A stretch of 64,000 nt of DNA, taken from assembly GCF_002866925.1 (NCBI RefSeq), contig NZ_PKUQ01000001.1, positions 1 to 64,000 of the forward strand, written 5' to 3'. Both the position numbers and the translations under genes were made by a program. Of the stretch, positions 46,407-55,102 are shown piece by piece. This DNA comes from Cohaesibacter celericrescens. Its GTDB lineage: Bacteria > Pseudomonadota > Alphaproteobacteria > Rhizobiales > Cohaesibacteraceae. The notes beneath the pieces were generated by a model. The model saw only the letters and a program-made list of their open reading frames with translations, did not search any database and had not been told where the DNA came from. Within the stretch, counting starts at the first letter, position 1. Every line of letters begins with the position of its first letter.

Positions 46407-46853
46407 TCAACCATTGGCACCAGTGCCAGCCGCTTCGATTTGCTCGACTGCATCAACCACAGCTTTGAAGACCAAAAGGGTGGATTCATGACGGGCGGGA
46501 TAGTCCCGCACAGGTTCGAGATATTTCAAATCACTCCATTTACCCTCAGGCGGCGGCCCGTCGCCGGTTAACATCGCCTGCATTTGATCGCGCAGCTGAC
46601 GCAACTCATCCCCGTCAGCACCAATAATGAGACGTGCCACCACAGAGGACGCCGCCTGCCCCAGCGCGCAAGCATTGAGCATATGGCCATAATCAGTGAC
46701 CTTGCCATCCGCCATCACCAGATCCACCTCAATGGTTGAGCCACACAACTTACTGTGGGCTTTGGCTGAAGCCTGAGGATCAACAAGACGCTCAAGGCGC
46801 GGAATATTGCCCGCAAATTCTAAAATCTTTTTGTTGTAGATTGCGTCCAACAT
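46407..46853 (-). CDS. IscU/NifU-like iron-sulfur scaffold protein
   Basis: A 148-aa protein of the NifU N-terminal (IscU/SufU) fold. Two expected cluster Cys are present in 'SKLCGSTIEVDLVMADGK' and 'NACALGQAASSV', but the third, expected near 'YPARHESTLLVFKAV', is replaced (Arg-His-Glu-Ser), a feature I recall for the alphaproteobacterial folE-linked form. So cluster assembly may differ from IscU. Lies 24 bases upstream of yidD on the same strand and divergent from folE. Confidence 0.82.
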   Translation of the reverse strand: MLDAIYNKKILEFAGNIPRLERLVDPQASAKAHSKLCGSTIEVDLVMADGKVTDYGHMLNACALGQAASSVVARLIIGADGDELRQLRDQMQAMLTGDGPPPEGKWSDLKYLEPVRDYPARHESTLLVFKAVVDAVEQIEAAGTGANG

Positions 46854-46904
46854 GACATTTTTTCCCAATTAGCACGATCAACAGCAATCCAAAGCTGGTT
46901 TGCC

Positions 46905-46927
46905 ATCCTATAACGCCTATATAGGAT
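46905..46927. repeat. Inverted repeat TCCTAT-N-ATAGGA, copy A
   Basis: Perfect 8-bp arms ATCCTATA/TATAGGAT with a 7-base spacer, 52 bases upstream of the IscU-like start. It shares TCCTAT...ATAGGA with copy B. Confidence 0.7.
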
Positions 46928-47075
46928 GAGAAACAAGGAAGTCCCGAATAATTGTCTCAAAGCAGATAACATTTACATGGAAGCGATCTCTTTATGCGAG
47001 AAGAACGCAGGTAAGTGCGATGATTTATCTGCTGACAAAAGTTCAAAAACGTGCATGATGGCGCAACCCAAATCG

Positions 47076-47096
47076 ATCCTATTCTATCGATAGGAA
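47076..47096. repeat. Inverted repeat TCCTAT-N-ATAGGA, copy B
   Basis: TCCTAT (47077-47082) and ATAGGA (47090-47095), spacer 7 bases as in copy A, 62 bases before the folE start. The pair flanks the divergent promoter region. Confidence 0.65.
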
Positions 47097-47157
47097 TTGA
47101 TCAGATGAGGTGGTCTGCTGCGATCAAGCCTATCAAAGAAAGGTCAGCGGATCTCAA

Positions 47158-47865
47158 ATGGATATGTTAGTCGATACCAAGACCAGCACGACGCTCTCCC
47201 ACGAGGGGCAAGGAACCATCTTGAATAACAACAAAACCCCCGAAAATCTGCATCCTTTCCCTGCGGTTGAGAACAAAGACGAGTGGGCCTTGTGTGAACG
47301 CCCAAGTCGGGATGAAGCAGAAGCCGCTGTCAGAACCCTTATCAAATGGATCGGCGACAACCCCGATCGTGAAGGATTGCTTGATACGCCCAAACGTGTA
47401 GTCAGGGCCTATGAAGACCTTTACCACGGCTACCGCGAGGATCCTTCCGCGCCACTTGCCCGCACCTTCGAAGAGGTGAACGGCTACAAGGATATGGTCC
47501 TGTTGCGCGATGTGGAATTTTACTCAGCGTGCGAACACCATATGGTGCCGTTTTTCGGCAAGGCGCACATCGCCTATTATCCAAGAAACGGTGTTGTAGG
47601 GCTGTCCAAACTTGCCCGCGTGATTGATACATTTGCACGCCGCCTGCAGACTCAGGAAACGCTTACGTCTCAAATCATGGACGCGATTGAGACAACCCTT
47701 GCTCCACGCGGCGTTGCCTTGCTGATTGAAGCTGAACATATGTGTATGTCAATGCGCGGCGTTCAGAAAAAAGGCGTCTCCACCGTGACCAGCAGCTTCA
47801 CGGGTGTTTTTGAAAACGACATAGAAAAGCAGAATCGCTTTATGACGTTGGTCGGAGAACGCTAA
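47158..47865 (+). CDS. folE: GTP cyclohydrolase I
   Basis: A 235-aa enzyme making 7,8-dihydroneopterin triphosphate from GTP, the first step of folate synthesis. '[17 protein letters not shown]', the Zn and catalytic '[20 protein letters not shown]' with Cys and His, '[19 protein letters not shown]', and '[16 protein letters not shown]' with the second Zn Cys are complete. Start at 47158 (MDMLVD) chosen for family length; the ribosome-binding site is weak and an upstream extension to 47110 exists. Followed by a terminator, then hisI. Confidence 0.95.
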   Translation: MDMLVDTKTSTTLSHEGQGTILNNNKTPENLHPFPAVENKDEWALCERPSRDEAEAAVRTLIKWIGDNPDREGLLDTPKRVVRAYEDLYHGYREDPSAPLARTFEEVNGYKDMVLLRDVEFYSACEHHMVPFFGKAHIAYYPRNGVVGLSKLARVIDTFARRLQTQETLTSQIMDAIETTLAPRGVALLIEAEHMCMSMRGVQKKGVSTVTSSFTGVFENDIEKQNRFMTLVGER

Positions 47866-47919
47866 CCACCATTCTCAATTATTCGGATGTTTTTGACAGC
47901 TCAACCGGATGGACTGAAA

Positions 47920-47947
47920 CAGGGGCCTATGGCCCCTTTTCTTTTGC
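47920..47947 (+). terminator. Terminator after folE
   Basis: AGGGGCC/GGCCCCT stem with TAT loop, followed by TTTTCTTTT, 55 bases after folE. Confidence 0.85.
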
Positions 47948-47998
47948 CCTTATCGGCGCTATTCACATACCAAGACATTCCTCCATAGAGGCCTCATC

Positions 47999-48448
47999 AT
48001 GTGCACACCGTTCCAAGCCCAAGACGGGCAAGATAAAAACAGCATCGAACTGGGTGTAAAATTCCTGCCCAAATTTGACCGTGATGGTCTAATCGCCTGC
48101 ATCACGACAGATGCTGACAGCGGCGATGTGGTCATGTTTGCCTACATGAATGCCCAAAGCCTGCAACTGACACTGGAAAGCGGACAGGCCCATTATTGGA
48201 GCCGCTCCAGACAGGCGCTGTGGCTCAAAGGAGAAACAAGCGGCAATGTGCAGGACGTGATTGAACTGCGCACCGATTGCGATCAGGATGCCATCTGGCT
48301 TAAGGTCCGCACCCGTGGAGCTGCTGCCAATTGCCATCAGGGCTACAAATCCTGCTTTTATCGCGCAGCCTCGCTTGACGATGGCAAAGCAGTGCTCAGC
48401 TTCAAAGAAGACAAACCGCTGTTCGATCCGTCAGAAGTCTATAAATAA
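47999..48448 (+). CDS. hisI: Phosphoribosyl-AMP cyclohydrolase
   Basis: A 149-aa stand-alone HisI, opening the purine ring of phosphoribosyl-AMP in histidine synthesis. Conserved 'VVMFAYMNAQSLQLTL', 'SRQALWLKGETSGN', 'RTDCDQDAIWLKV' and the Zn/Mg site 'CHQGYKSCFYR' are present. No HisE (pyrophosphohydrolase) domain is fused, as usual for Alphaproteobacteria. The folE-hisI-patatin order is common in this class. Confidence 0.96.
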   Translation: MCTPFQAQDGQDKNSIELGVKFLPKFDRDGLIACITTDADSGDVVMFAYMNAQSLQLTLESGQAHYWSRSRQALWLKGETSGNVQDVIELRTDCDQDAIWLKVRTRGAAANCHQGYKSCFYRAASLDDGKAVLSFKEDKPLFDPSEVYK

Positions 48449-48584
48449 CGATCTCCAACTCCAGAGCAATCAACGGCACCCATAAGATTTAATGCGGCAT
48501 CAAGTCAATTTGAACCCGACGTGTGCCGAATTTAATGGTTTTCAGTCTCGACCTCTTACATTATAGCAAGAGGAGGATTGAGAT

Positions 48585-49583
48585 ATGCTCGCCAACATGC
48601 TGGACATGCTTGCCCGTAACGCAGGCACGGACGAACCAGACCAGCAGCAAACGCCGCTGCAGATTGGCCACCATTCACCCATTGGCCTTGTGCTGGGAGG
48701 TGGCGCAGCCAAAGGCTGGTCGCATATTGGTGTTTTGCACGCACTGGAAGAAGCTGGCATTCGCCCCGACATTGTCGCCGGAACATCGATTGGCGCAGTG
48801 GTAGGAGGCTGTTATCTCGCCGGACAACTGGATAAACTGGAAGAGTTTGCCCGCAGTTTGACCCGTGGCCGATTGCTGGGTTTGCTTGACGTAAGCTTTT
48901 CCGGCAAGAGCCTCATCAACGGCACACGCCTGACCAAACTGTTGAAGCGCTATCTCAATAATATTCAAATTGAAGATCTGGATCGGCCGTTTATGGCGGT
49001 GGGAACAGAACTGTCGACCGGCCATGAAATCTGGTTGCGCAAGGGCCATTTGGTGACAGCAATGCAGGCATCCTACGCCCTGCCCGGAATTTTCAATCCG
49101 GTCAATGTCAATGGCCGCTATCTGGTCGACGGAGCCCTGGTTAATCCTGTGCCGGTATCATTGGCACGGGCCATGGGAGCCCGCATAGTGATTGCTGTTA
49201 ATCTCAGCTCAGATACTTTTGGACGCGGCGCGATCATCCCCCATGCTCACGACGACGATGACCGCATTCGTCCAAATCCGGAGAATGAGCAAGCAGGTCA
49301 GTCCGTTAGCACATTTGGCAACATCAAAAACCTAATTTTTGGCAACGAACCCAACACGCCGGGCATATCGTCGATCATGTTTGACGCCTATACTATCATC
49401 CAAGACCGCATCACCCGCTCACGGCTTGCAGGCGACCCGCCAGACATCACCATCAATCCACGTCTGAACAGCATTGGCATGTTTGATTTTCATCGCGCGG
49501 ATGAGGCAATTGAAGCAGGCTATGTGGCAACCCAAAAAGTCATTCGAGAATTGAGCGACTTATCTGGAGACCTCCAAATCTGA
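48585..49583 (+). CDS. Patatin-like phospholipase (RssA type)
   Basis: A 332-aa patatin-fold hydrolase. Oxyanion 'LGGGAAKGWSHIGVL', nucleophile Ser in 'AGTSIGAVVGGCYLAG', and catalytic Asp in 'LVDGALVNPVP' form the Ser-Asp dyad. No signal peptide; cytoplasmic or peripheral. AGGAGGA precedes the ATG. Next to hisI. The bacterial substrates are phospholipids or acyl esters, not determined. Confidence 0.87.
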   Translation: MLANMLDMLARNAGTDEPDQQQTPLQIGHHSPIGLVLGGGAAKGWSHIGVLHALEEAGIRPDIVAGTSIGAVVGGCYLAGQLDKLEEFARSLTRGRLLGLLDVSFSGKSLINGTRLTKLLKRYLNNIQIEDLDRPFMAVGTELSTGHEIWLRKGHLVTAMQASYALPGIFNPVNVNGRYLVDGALVNPVPVSLARAMGARIVIAVNLSSDTFGRGAIIPHAHDDDDRIRPNPENEQAGQSVSTFGNIKNLIFGNEPNTPGISSIMFDAYTIIQDRITRSRLAGDPPDITINPRLNSIGMFDFHRADEAIEAGYVATQKVIRELSDLSGDLQI

Positions 49584-49604
49584 ATAACTCACGACCCCAA
49601 ACAA

Positions 49605-49629
49605 AAGAAGGCGGGACAGGGTCCCGCCA
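49605..49629. terminator. Terminator between patatin and CBS genes
   Basis: Arms GGCGGGAC/GTCCCGCC between convergent genes; the minus side is followed by TTCTTTTG, the plus side lacks a clear T run. Confidence 0.6.
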
Positions 49630-49661
49630 ATTGATTGAAACTGAGCAACAATGACGATGTC

Positions 49662-50090
49662 TTAACCAGCGGCAATATAGGCACGCATATCGGCGGCTTC
49701 CTTTTCGGTTTCCTCTATACGAAGCTTAACCACATCGCCAATCGACACCAAACCAACAAGTCGCGTCCCATCCATAACAGGCATATGGCGAAAACGGCCA
49801 GACGTCATACGAGACATCACTGACACGACCGTGTCCCCTTCGACACAGGTCATAACACTGGATGTCATATGGCTGCTTGCAATCTCCGACAGGGCAGAAG
49901 CTCCATTTTCGCTCAAGGCACGCACAATATCGCGTTCAGACAGAATGCCCAACAAACGATCACCTTCAGCCAGCAAGACCACACCGATCTTTTTATCACG
50001 CAAGGTTTTCACAACCTCAGAAAGGGAGCTCGACGGCTCCATGGTAAAAACGTCGCGACCCTTCTTATCCAGAATCGTAGCAATAGTCAT
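49662..50090 (-). CDS. Two-CBS-domain protein
   Basis: A 142-aa protein consisting of a Bateman pair: CBS1 about residues 6-60 ('GVVLLAEGDRLLGILSERDI') and CBS2 about 72-130 ('FRHMPVMDGTRLVGLVSIGD'). Such proteins bind adenosine nucleotides and sense energy state; no output domain is attached. GGGGAGA precedes the ATG. Confidence 0.9.
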   Translation of the reverse strand: MTIATILDKKGRDVFTMEPSSSLSEVVKTLRDKKIGVVLLAEGDRLLGILSERDIVRALSENGASALSEIASSHMTSSVMTCVEGDTVVSVMSRMTSGRFRHMPVMDGTRLVGLVSIGDVVKLRIEETEKEAADMRAYIAAG

Positions 50091-50301
50091 TGATATCTCC
50101 CCTGCTGATCGATTGTCTCAGTTCCGATTTGTCTATACCTAGCGGTAGTTAAACCGAAAGCCACTTCCTCGTTTGCAGAAAGTCTGCGACGAAATGAAGC
50201 GGAAGGCAAGCTCCAGAATAGAAACTTAGGCATAACGCAGCTTATTCCCAAAAAACTCCTTAGCCAACGCGCACCTTTCTCCCCAATCATCGCAAAGAAT
50301 T

Positions 50302-50337
50302 ATAAAAGAGGCGAAGATCAAAACGATCTCCGCCCCT
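50302..50337 (-). terminator. Terminator after rhomboid gene
   Basis: Minus-strand GGGGCGGAGATC and GATCTTCGCCTC form a 12-bp stem (one mismatch) followed by TTTTATAA. Confidence 0.8.
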
Positions 50338-50368
50338 TACAAAATCATCAATTTTAAAACCTTGGCAC

Positions 50369-51172
50369 TCACTTGATCACGCGCAAATGCTCTGGCTTTT
50401 TCTTTGGAGGCTCTTTTTTGGGCGGCTTCGGCCTGCGCGGAGGCTTTGTCAATGGATCAAGATAGGGAAACACAAGCAGCCCTGCGACAAAGCCACCCAA
50501 ATGCGCTTCCCAAGCGATAGTACCGCCGCCAGTCAAGCCAAACACCAGATTGAGCACCAACCAGATGCCTAAAAAAATCATAGCCTGCTGATTGTAACGC
50601 AATTCAACAAGCGTCAAGCACCGACCGTAATGGCTGCTTTGTAAGGCGCTAAAGCCCCCCAACCCGCCACTGAAAGCAAAGCGTGCAGTAGCAGCCATAG
50701 CCCCAGAGAGAACGGCCGACACCCCAACGAGTGGCGTGGGGCTATCAAAGTGCAACAACAAATGCACACCAGCACCAGCCGCTGCTGTAACCACAAAGAA
50801 AATGGCAAAATTCTTGGTCCCGATCCGGCGCAGAATGACGGTTGCGAAGATCGCCATCCAAACCAGATTCAGAATCACATGCATCCAGCTTCCATGCAGA
50901 AAAGCATAGGTCACAAAGGTCCAGACGTCTCCCAGCAGACCACCGGGGAAATCAAATCCTTGCGCCGCCGTGCCATAGCGTATCGGCAAGAAAGAAAATG
51001 TAAGCAACAATTCCTGCTTTTGAGCCGCCGACAGAACAAACTCCTGCAAAAACTGAAGGGCGATCATAATGCCACCCAAAACCATAATAGGGGTCGGCAA
51101 ATTAAACGCCGGTTCTCTTGGTGGTGGCATACCAGACGGCATTTGCCAGGATCCACGAGGTTTCAGTGCCAT
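50369..51172 (-). CDS. Rhomboid family intramembrane serine protease
   Basis: A 267-aa membrane protein with about six helices. 'FLHGSWMHVILNLVWMAIF' carries the conserved H...N in TM2-3, 'LVGVSAVLSGAMAA' the putative catalytic Ser (GxS with Ala instead of the usual Gly after it), and 'AWEAHLGGFVAGLL' the catalytic His. Pro/Lys-rich cytoplasmic C-tail ('KPPRRPKPPKKEPPKKK'). GAGGA precedes the ATG. It may cleave membrane proteins; activity is likely but the altered GxSx motif should be noted. Confidence 0.83.
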   Translation of the reverse strand: MALKPRGSWQMPSGMPPPREPAFNLPTPIMVLGGIMIALQFLQEFVLSAAQKQELLLTFSFLPIRYGTAAQGFDFPGGLLGDVWTFVTYAFLHGSWMHVILNLVWMAIFATVILRRIGTKNFAIFFVVTAAAGAGVHLLLHFDSPTPLVGVSAVLSGAMAATARFAFSGGLGGFSALQSSHYGRCLTLVELRYNQQAMIFLGIWLVLNLVFGLTGGGTIAWEAHLGGFVAGLLVFPYLDPLTKPPRRPKPPKKEPPKKKPEHLRVIK

Positions 51173-51335
51173 GGGCGATCCTCAGGTTTGGTCAATGGGT
51201 TCCCTGCCCATTTGGGGATTATTGGCATAGACATCAAGCCCGCAAAAGACCAACAGGCCCCCCCCTATGCCACAGGGAGAGTGAATATCCTGCCCGCAGT
51301 TCTAGTGCGAAAATATTAACACCAGAGAAAAGGGC

Positions 51336-51381
51336 AAAAAAAAGCCACCCGCCGATCTCTAAAAGATCAATTCGGATGGCT
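51336..51381 (-). terminator. Terminator-like hairpin upstream of rhomboid
   Basis: Minus-strand arms AGCCATCCG... and ...CGGGTGGCT with an inner GATC/GATC stem are followed by TTTTTTTTG. It is not downstream of any called gene, so it must end a small or leader transcript. Confidence 0.7.
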
Positions 51382-51425
51382 GATGCCTCCTGAACAAAGT
51401 CAGGAAAGTTTGAAGAGCCGCGCCA

Positions 51426-51476
51426 TCAAGCCATTTCAGGAGTCCAACTTGACGGCGTGGTAACTGTTAAGGACAT
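51426..51476 (-). CDS. Possible 16-aa leader peptide
   Basis: ATG at 51476 preceded by GGAAGGG four bases upstream; reads MSLTVTTPSSWTPEMA then TGA. Thr- and Pro-rich with a Trp. Function unknown; too short for coding tests. Confidence 0.3.
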   Translation of the reverse strand: MSLTVTTPSSWTPEMA

Positions 51477-51667
51477 GTTTACCCTTCCAATTACACACCT
51501 GCAAGAACAAGCATAAATTAACCTTAATGACGGTGTGCAAAACCTCATATCGCGCAGAAAGACGACAGTTGGCACGCCCCCTGCTTTGTAAAGGAACAAG
51601 ACAAACGTTAATGCCCAGTCTGTGCCAGCATGAAACACCACCGGTTCAGAAGTGCCCCAGATAGAGA

Positions 51668-52333
51668 ATGATTATGAAACATCAAGTGACCCGCGAATTA
51701 TTCACATATTGGGATGGTCTAAGAGGCGGTCGCACTGCGCCAGAACGCAGCGACATAGATCCAGCCGAGATCCATCAAATTTTGGGCGACACTTTCATTC
51801 TCGAATACGGAAATCAGAATGCACTTAACTTCCGACTGGCAGGGACCCGGCTATGCGGTTCATTTTGTCGCGAACTCAAAGGCAGAAGCTTTCTGGATAT
51901 ATGGAGCCAAGAAGACACCTCTAGCATCAAACTGCTGCTGGCTGCAGTAGCGGAAGATGAAGCCGCTGCGGTTATAGGCTTCAAAGGAAAAACCGAGCGA
52001 GACCAAGAGCTTGATTTCGAGGCCGTTCTGTTGCCTCTTCGTCATTATGGACAACCCAAAAGCCGCATCCTAGGCGCCGCCAGCCCGGCCGACATGCCCT
52101 ATTGGGTCGGCATTTGGCCACTAACAGAACTCAGCGTCACATCCATGCGCCTGATTTGGCCAGACGAACGCCCTGCCTTTATGCGGACCGCAAAAAGCGG
52201 CACAAAAGCGCAACCCGGTTTTGGATTGGCACCATCGACAGCAGCCGTGTCTCCCTCCGTCGACAATGCAGCATTCCAAATAGAAAAGCAGATCGGCCAC
52301 TTGACTGTCATTGAAGGGGGACGTCGGGATTAA
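51668..52333 (+). CDS. PAS-domain protein (PF07310/PAS_5 type)
   Basis: A 221-aa protein. The first ~150 residues ('LFTYWDGLRGGRTAPERSDI', 'FRLAGTRLCGSFCRELKG') match the alphaproteobacterial PAS_5 family; a ligand-binding PAS fold without an output domain. The C-terminal 60 residues are low-complexity. A second ATG two codons in is possible. Followed 160 bases on by the PilZ gene on the same strand, so a link to c-di-GMP or motility signalling is possible (inference). Confidence 0.78.
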   Translation: MIMKHQVTRELFTYWDGLRGGRTAPERSDIDPAEIHQILGDTFILEYGNQNALNFRLAGTRLCGSFCRELKGRSFLDIWSQEDTSSIKLLLAAVAEDEAAAVIGFKGKTERDQELDFEAVLLPLRHYGQPKSRILGAASPADMPYWVGIWPLTELSVTSMRLIWPDERPAFMRTAKSGTKAQPGFGLAPSTAAVSPSVDNAAFQIEKQIGHLTVIEGGRRD

Positions 52334-52494
52334 GGGTAAGACAACCGATTTTCCACAACCTAAAGCAACCGACATTGAAAGACACAAACAATAGGCACGT
52401 CGGCGCCACATAAAAGGCTTTGTTAACCATAGAGGGAATAGGATGGCGTCAGCTACGTCCATTTTGTCCATTTTTGGCGGGAAAGCAGTCCCTT

Positions 52495-53103
52495 ATGTCG
52501 GCACTACTCCAAAAATCCGTTTTTCCACGCATCACCGAGCGCCGCCGTCACCAAAGAGTGAAGGTCAATTTGCTTGGTCGCTTCATGCTGGAAAACAAGA
52601 CGGAATATCCCTGTCAGGTGATCAATATGTCACCGGGTGGCGTTGCAATGATCGCACCGATCCGTGGCGAAATCGGTGAACGGATCATAGCCTATATCGA
52701 CCATATTGGACGCATCGAGGGAAAGATTGCCCGCAAGATTGAAGGCGGCTTCGCCATTTCCGTCGACGCAACAGCACGCAAACGCGACAAACTGGCCTCT
52801 CAACTGACATGGCTTGCCAATAGACACATCCTGTCCTTGCCAGAAGACAGACGTCATGAACGTCGCCAGCCCAAAAATCCCATCACCAAACTTATAATGG
52901 AAGATGGAAGCGAGCATATTTGTCGAGTGATGGATTTGTCTCTTTCTGGCGCTGCAATCAAGACAAAAGCCCGCCCTGCGGTCGGAAAATCAATCAACAT
53001 CGGAAAAATACGTGCGCGCATCGTGCGACATCTTGATGATGGTTTGGCTGTTGAGTTCGCTTCCCTGCAGGATAGCCAAGCGCTAGATGAGAACCTGAAA
53101 TAA
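52495..53103 (+). CDS. Tandem PilZ-domain protein
   Basis: A 202-aa protein with two PilZ units. The first has 'RRRHQRVKVNLLGRFML' and 'CQVINMSPGGVAM', the RxxxR and (N/D)xSxGG c-di-GMP motifs; the second has 'DRRHERRQPKNPITKLIM' and 'CRVMDLSLSGAAIKT', where the second motif is degenerate (LSGAA). So one canonical and one altered c-di-GMP site. ATG at 52495 gives the family start; the upstream extension lacks a site. Probable c-di-GMP effector controlling motility or surface polymers. Confidence 0.87.
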   Translation: MSALLQKSVFPRITERRRHQRVKVNLLGRFMLENKTEYPCQVINMSPGGVAMIAPIRGEIGERIIAYIDHIGRIEGKIARKIEGGFAISVDATARKRDKLASQLTWLANRHILSLPEDRRHERRQPKNPITKLIMEDGSEHICRVMDLSLSGAAIKTKARPAVGKSINIGKIRARIVRHLDDGLAVEFASLQDSQALDENLK

Positions 53104-53696
53104 GAATTTCCACACATCAAACCAAGCCGCACAGCCTCTCCGATCTCTCCTTTATCGGTCGCTGAGTGCTGTCTTGTGTCCTTTCCCCTCTATCATCGCA
53201 GGTTTCCTCGATAACGGAGCGTAAGCTCAACGACTTTGGATTTTTCTACACACGGTTTTTCTAAAAAATTATTTTATTTTTTCTCAACCCACGCCTGCCC
53301 AAACCCCATAGGCAGAGGAAAATAAGCGGGAGCCTTTTCCCGACGCAGCGCATCGAGTGCAGTAATTACTTGCACCCAAATCACAAGCGCGCCTTGAAAA
53401 TCAGCCAAGTCCTGCATCCATCTGCGCCACCACAACAATCATAAGACATTGTAAAAACTTATCAATTCAAACTAATTCCAATTTTACTTGAATTATGAGA
53501 AGATTTATTTCTAAATGTACTTAAAGTAAAACAAAATTATAATAAAAATAAAAACTAAATATAATCAAAGTAACATACAGATGTAATAAACATATATCCA
53601 TTTTTTACTTAACTTTACCTCAAATACAGCAGCCAATATTTCAAGTAAATAAAATAGCGTATTCTATAAATATCTCCACAACGACGGGAGATATAC
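53104..53696. other. 593-base gap with AT-rich stretch upstream of BTLCP gene
   Basis: From about 53450 to 53690 the sequence is strongly AT-rich, dominated by A/T runs, unlike the rest of the window. No gene or repeat is supported. It may be a promoter or curved/nucleoid-bound DNA or a mark of transfer. Confidence 0.6.
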
Positions 53697-54278
53697 ATGA
53701 GAAACCGCATTTGGGGATTTGCCTTTTTCAGTCTGGCACTGATGGCCTTATCCATTGAAACACAAGCTGCTCGCTACTCGCCTTTTATGACAATCACGGG
53801 CAAGACATCTGCTCCGATCGGACACGTTAATTTTTGCCGTAACAATCCGACGGAATGCAAAACAAGTTTCAGCGTTGATCGTGCAGTAAAATTGTCCAAG
53901 TCCAATTGGACACAGCTGATCAACATCAATGGACATGTCAACCAGTCCATTCGCCCGATCACTGACAAAGAACAATACAGGACAGAAGAGCTCTGGACAT
54001 ATCCTGCATCAGCAGGCGACTGCGAAGACTTTGCGCTGCTGAAGCGCCGCATGCTTATTAATGTTGGATGGCCAGAAACAGCTTTGCTCATCACTGTGGT
54101 TCGCGAGCAAAATGGCAACGGCCATGCAGTTCTAACCGTTCGAACCGACCGCGGCGATCTCATTCTGGACAATCAGGATCCACGCATCCTGCCATGGGAT
54201 CAAACACCCTACCACTATATTAAACGGCAGGCAGCCTTGCATCCTGCCACATGGACTTCAATTGACGACCCTAGATGA
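53697..54278 (+). CDS. Transglutaminase-like cysteine peptidase (BTLCP)
   Basis: A 193-aa exported protein of the bacterial transglutaminase-like cysteine proteinase family (LapG-related). Signal peptide about 1-24 (cleaved near TQA-AR). Catalytic triad in 'PASAGDCEDFALLKRRML' (Cys), 'NGNGHAVLTVRTDRG' (His) and 'LILDNQDPRI' (Asp). LapG proteins cut adhesins under c-di-GMP control; no lapD or adhesin gene is here. The two Cys near residues 47 and 54 may form a disulfide. Confidence 0.87.
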   Translation: MRNRIWGFAFFSLALMALSIETQAARYSPFMTITGKTSAPIGHVNFCRNNPTECKTSFSVDRAVKLSKSNWTQLININGHVNQSIRPITDKEQYRTEELWTYPASAGDCEDFALLKRRMLINVGWPETALLITVVREQNGNGHAVLTVRTDRGDLILDNQDPRILPWDQTPYHYIKRQAALHPATWTSIDDPR

Positions 54279-54378
54279 CCCCCGAAAGTTGTGGCGTTCC
54301 AAGCCACGATCCATCCACTGTTAACTGAATAAAGGCCTGATCAAATCCCCATCCCGTCCACAACCGATCAGGTTCTTT

Positions 54379-54417
54379 CGGGTCAGCTGTCCCCACAGCT
54401 GGCCCGCTTTTTTTTTA
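54379..54417 (+). terminator. Terminator after BTLCP gene
   Basis: GGGTCAGCTG/CAGCTGGCCC stem with TCCCCA loop followed by GCTTTTTTTTT, about 100 bases after the BTLCP stop. Confidence 0.85.
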
Positions 54418-54437
54418 TCTCGCTTCAACACTCAGGA

Positions 54438-54965
54438 TCAGAGTGGCTTAAGCTCTTTGGCAAATCGCCGCCAGTTGGCAACATAGCCAGCCGCTGATGC
54501 AGTCAGCCTGCTCGCCGCTTCCTCATCCAGCACACGCACCACTTTACCCGGCATGCCCATGACCAACGAATTGTCCGGTATAACTTTGCCTTCCGGAATG
54601 AGGGCCTTGGCACCAATCAGACAGTTGCGACCTATTCTTGCGCCGTTCAACACAACGGCGCCCATACCAACCAAAGAATTATCGCCAATGGTGCATCCAT
54701 GCAAAATCACATTGTGCCCAATCGTACAATCAGCACCAATGTCGAGTGGATACCCCATATCCGAATGCAATGTACTGCCATCCTGCACATTGCTGCGTTC
54801 GCCGATGGTCAGCGCTTCATTGTCACCACGCAACACGGCTCCAAACCACAAACTGGCATCACGCTTCATAATCACCCGACCGATTACACTGACGTTTGGT
54901 GCAATCCAATAATCCCCTTCATCCGGCAACTCCGGTTGAAAGGCCCCCAATTGATAAAGCGGCAT
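54438..54965 (-). CDS. Gamma-class carbonic anhydrase-like protein
   Basis: A 175-aa left-handed beta-helix hexapeptide-repeat protein. '[20 protein letters not shown]', '[19 protein letters not shown]', the Zn His residues in 'LHSDMGYPL' and '[20 protein letters not shown]', and a C-terminal helix are those of gamma-carbonic anhydrases (CaiE/PaaY/YrdA relatives). Start at MPLYQLG (54965) with AAAGGCG upstream; the open frame runs further but that part is random. May hydrate CO2; many members lack activity. Confidence 0.85.
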   Translation of the reverse strand: MPLYQLGAFQPELPDEGDYWIAPNVSVIGRVIMKRDASLWFGAVLRGDNEALTIGERSNVQDGSTLHSDMGYPLDIGADCTIGHNVILHGCTIGDNSLVGMGAVVLNGARIGRNCLIGAKALIPEGKVIPDNSLVMGMPGKVVRVLDEEAASRLTASAAGYVANWRRFAKELKPL

Positions 54966-55102
54966 CTCATTCGCCTTTCTATAAGCAATGCTGATTGCTG
55001 CTTTGCGATACGGATCGCAATCAGAATCAAAAATCCGGCCATTATTACAAGGCCAAAACAGGCCTCGCGCAATCCATCCGTTTGTATCGATTTGGACCGC
55101 AG

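Larger units (their letters stand above)
51336..51476 (-). ncRNA. Candidate small RNA or attenuated leader upstream of rhomboid
   Basis: Minus-strand order: AAGGG site, a 16-codon ORF (51426-51476), a TCCTGA/TCAGGA hairpin whose 3' flank exposes GGAGG, and a terminator-like hairpin with T7-8. This fits either a free small RNA or a transcription attenuator ending before the rhomboid start 164 bases on. No known RNA family is recognised. Confidence 0.35.
51173..51667. other. 495-base region between rhomboid and PAS genes
   Basis: Contains a probable small RNA or leader on the minus strand (51336-51476, described separately). The part nearest the PAS gene has no clear promoter and the other open frames look random. 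Confidence 0.55.
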
